Shown here: positions 6,207 to 6,990 of the stretch, piece after piece
Layout: every line of letters begins with the position of its first letter
Numbering within the stretch: the stretch's first letter is position 1
DNA from: Micavibrio aeruginosavorus
GTDB lineage: Bacteria; Pseudomonadota; Alphaproteobacteria; Micavibrionales; Micavibrionaceae
Direction: 5' to 3'
DNA length: 6,990 nt
Assembly: GCA_003240795.1 (NCBI GenBank)
Contig: QFNK01000094.1
Span: 1 to 6,990, forward strand
Program-made: the position numbers and the translations under genes
Notes under the pieces: model-generated
Told to the model about the DNA's origin: nothing
Seen by the model: only the letters and a program-made list of their open reading frames with translations
The model's database searches: none

Positions 6207-6211
6207 AAGGG
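6207..6211 (+). promoter_or_regulatory. Ribosome binding site of cheB
   Basis: AAGGG lies seven bases before ATG 6219. It supports that start, and hence a longer N-terminus than in enteric CheB. It sits in the 24-base gap after cheY. Confidence 0.6.
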
Positions 6212-6218
6212 CGCATAC

Positions 6219-6990
6219 ATGTCGCTTCCGACTACGGCATCATCAACCGATACAACCGCATCTACGGACAGTACGATCCATGTGATGCTGGTGGACGATT
6301 CCGTTGTCGTACGTGGTTTTATCGGACGCATCCTGGAATCAGAACCAGGTATCAAGGTCGTAGCGTCCGTTGCGAATGGCGAACAGGGTGTCAGCTCCGC
6401 CGGACGGCATCAGCCCGACATCGTTATCCTCGACGTCGAAATGCCGGTAATGGACGGCATTACTGCGCTTCCCAAAATCCTCGCTGCCGCACCCGGAACA
6501 CGCGTTGTCATGTGCTCGACGCTGACCCTGCGCAATGCCGAAATCACGCTGAAGGCCTTTTCTCTCGGCGCGACAGAGTGTATAGCCAAGCCCAGCAACA
6601 GCGCGGAGATACGCTCCGCCGACAGTTTCAAGGACGATCTTATCCGCATGGTCAAATCGCTGGGCAAAAAGAAAACAGGCATCCCTTCCCGCGCGCCGTC
6701 TATCGCTCTGCCGCCTGGCGCAAACAGTTTTGCAGGCGGCGCCACTGGTGCGCTCAAACAAAAAACGGGCTATGTATTGCGGGAGCATTTAAAGGGTGAG
6801 ATGTTCCGCCCCAGCGTCCTCGCCATCGGCAGCTCAACGGGCGGTCCGCAGGCCTTGTTCAAGGTCATTTCCAATTTTAAAAATTTCGATGTGCCGATCA
6901 TCCTGACCCAGCATATGCCGGCGACATTCACGAAAATTCTTGCCCAGCACATCACGCAGAATACCGGCGTACCCGCGTTTGAAGGCGAGG
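6219..6990 (+). CDS. cheB: CheB receptor-glutamate methylesterase/response regulator, C-terminally cut by the window
   Basis: CheB removes methyl groups from chemoreceptor glutamates and deamidates glutamines when phosphorylated by CheA, giving adaptation. The 257 residues in view hold an N-terminal receiver (about 20-150) with Asp26-Asp27 in LVDDS, phospho-Asp72 in ILDVEMPVMDG, Ser100-Thr101 and Lys124 in CIAKPS. A linker (about 151-195) leads into the methylesterase domain. That domain shows the nucleophile Ser206 in IGSSTGGP and the catalytic His232 in TQHMP, matching E. coli Ser164 and His190. The catalytic Asp lies past the window edge. The first 18 or so residues are a Ser/Thr-rich tail before the receiver, absent in enteric CheB. 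ATG 6219 is supported by AAGGG seven bases upstream. The receptor methyltransferase CheR, its usual partner, is not in view and may follow. Confidence 0.95.
   Translation, partial: MSLPTTASSTDTTASTDSTIHVMLVDDSVVVRGFIGRILESEPGIKVVASVANGEQGVSSAGRHQPDIVILDVEMPVMDGITALPKILAAAPGTRVVMCSTLTLRNAEITLKAFSLGATECIAKPSNSAEIRSADSFKDDLIRMVKSLGKKKTGIPSRAPSIALPPGANSFAGGATGALKQKTGYVLREHLKGEMFRPSVLAIGSSTGGPQALFKVISNFKNFDVPIILTQHMPATFTKILAQHITQNTGVPAFEGE

Overview
The window carries an alphaproteobacterial chromosome segment of moderately high GC. The lineage call rests mainly on a ChpT-type histidine phosphotransferase, a family restricted in practice to Alphaproteobacteria. A short membrane-anchored J-domain protein of a type common in that class and the style of the chemotaxis genes support it. 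I cannot name the genus. No mobile element, CRISPR array, tRNA or rRNA is visible, and no gene looks foreign or broken. Two genes are cut by the window edges: the aminopeptidase at the left and cheB at the right.

Layout. At the left edge is the N-terminal part of an Xaa-Pro aminopeptidase on the minus strand (1-216). After a 46-base divergent gap, every remaining gene is on the plus strand. They are a small membrane protein with a C-terminal J domain (263-703), galU (749-1633), chpT (1683-2402), a 179-base AT-rich regulatory gap (2403-2581), and then a tight chemotaxis run: cheA (2582-5317), cheW (5314-5790), cheY (5817-6194) and cheB (6219 to the window end).

How the genes work together. 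CheA, CheW, CheY and CheB form the core of a chemosensory pathway. CheW couples receptors to the kinase CheA, CheY carries the output phosphoryl group, and CheB demethylates receptors for adaptation. No receptor or cheR is in view, and either could lie beyond the right edge. The CheA is a long hybrid form: HPt, dimerisation, ATPase, two consecutive CheW-like domains and a C-terminal receiver with an intact phospho-acceptor site. No recognisable P2 docking domain lies between HPt and the dimerisation helices.

Most interesting point. chpT sits directly before the chemotaxis run. In Caulobacter, ChpT passes phosphate from CckA to CtrA and CpdR. The gap between chpT and cheA contains a near-match to the CtrA box (GTAA-N7-TTAA at 2484-2498) with a -10-like TTATAA (2515-2520) at promoter spacing. 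Together these suggest that chemotaxis here is wired to the CckA-ChpT-CtrA phosphorelay. The gene linkage is seen directly; the regulatory link is inference. I found no clearly undescribed system; the rest of the window looks like ordinary core genome.
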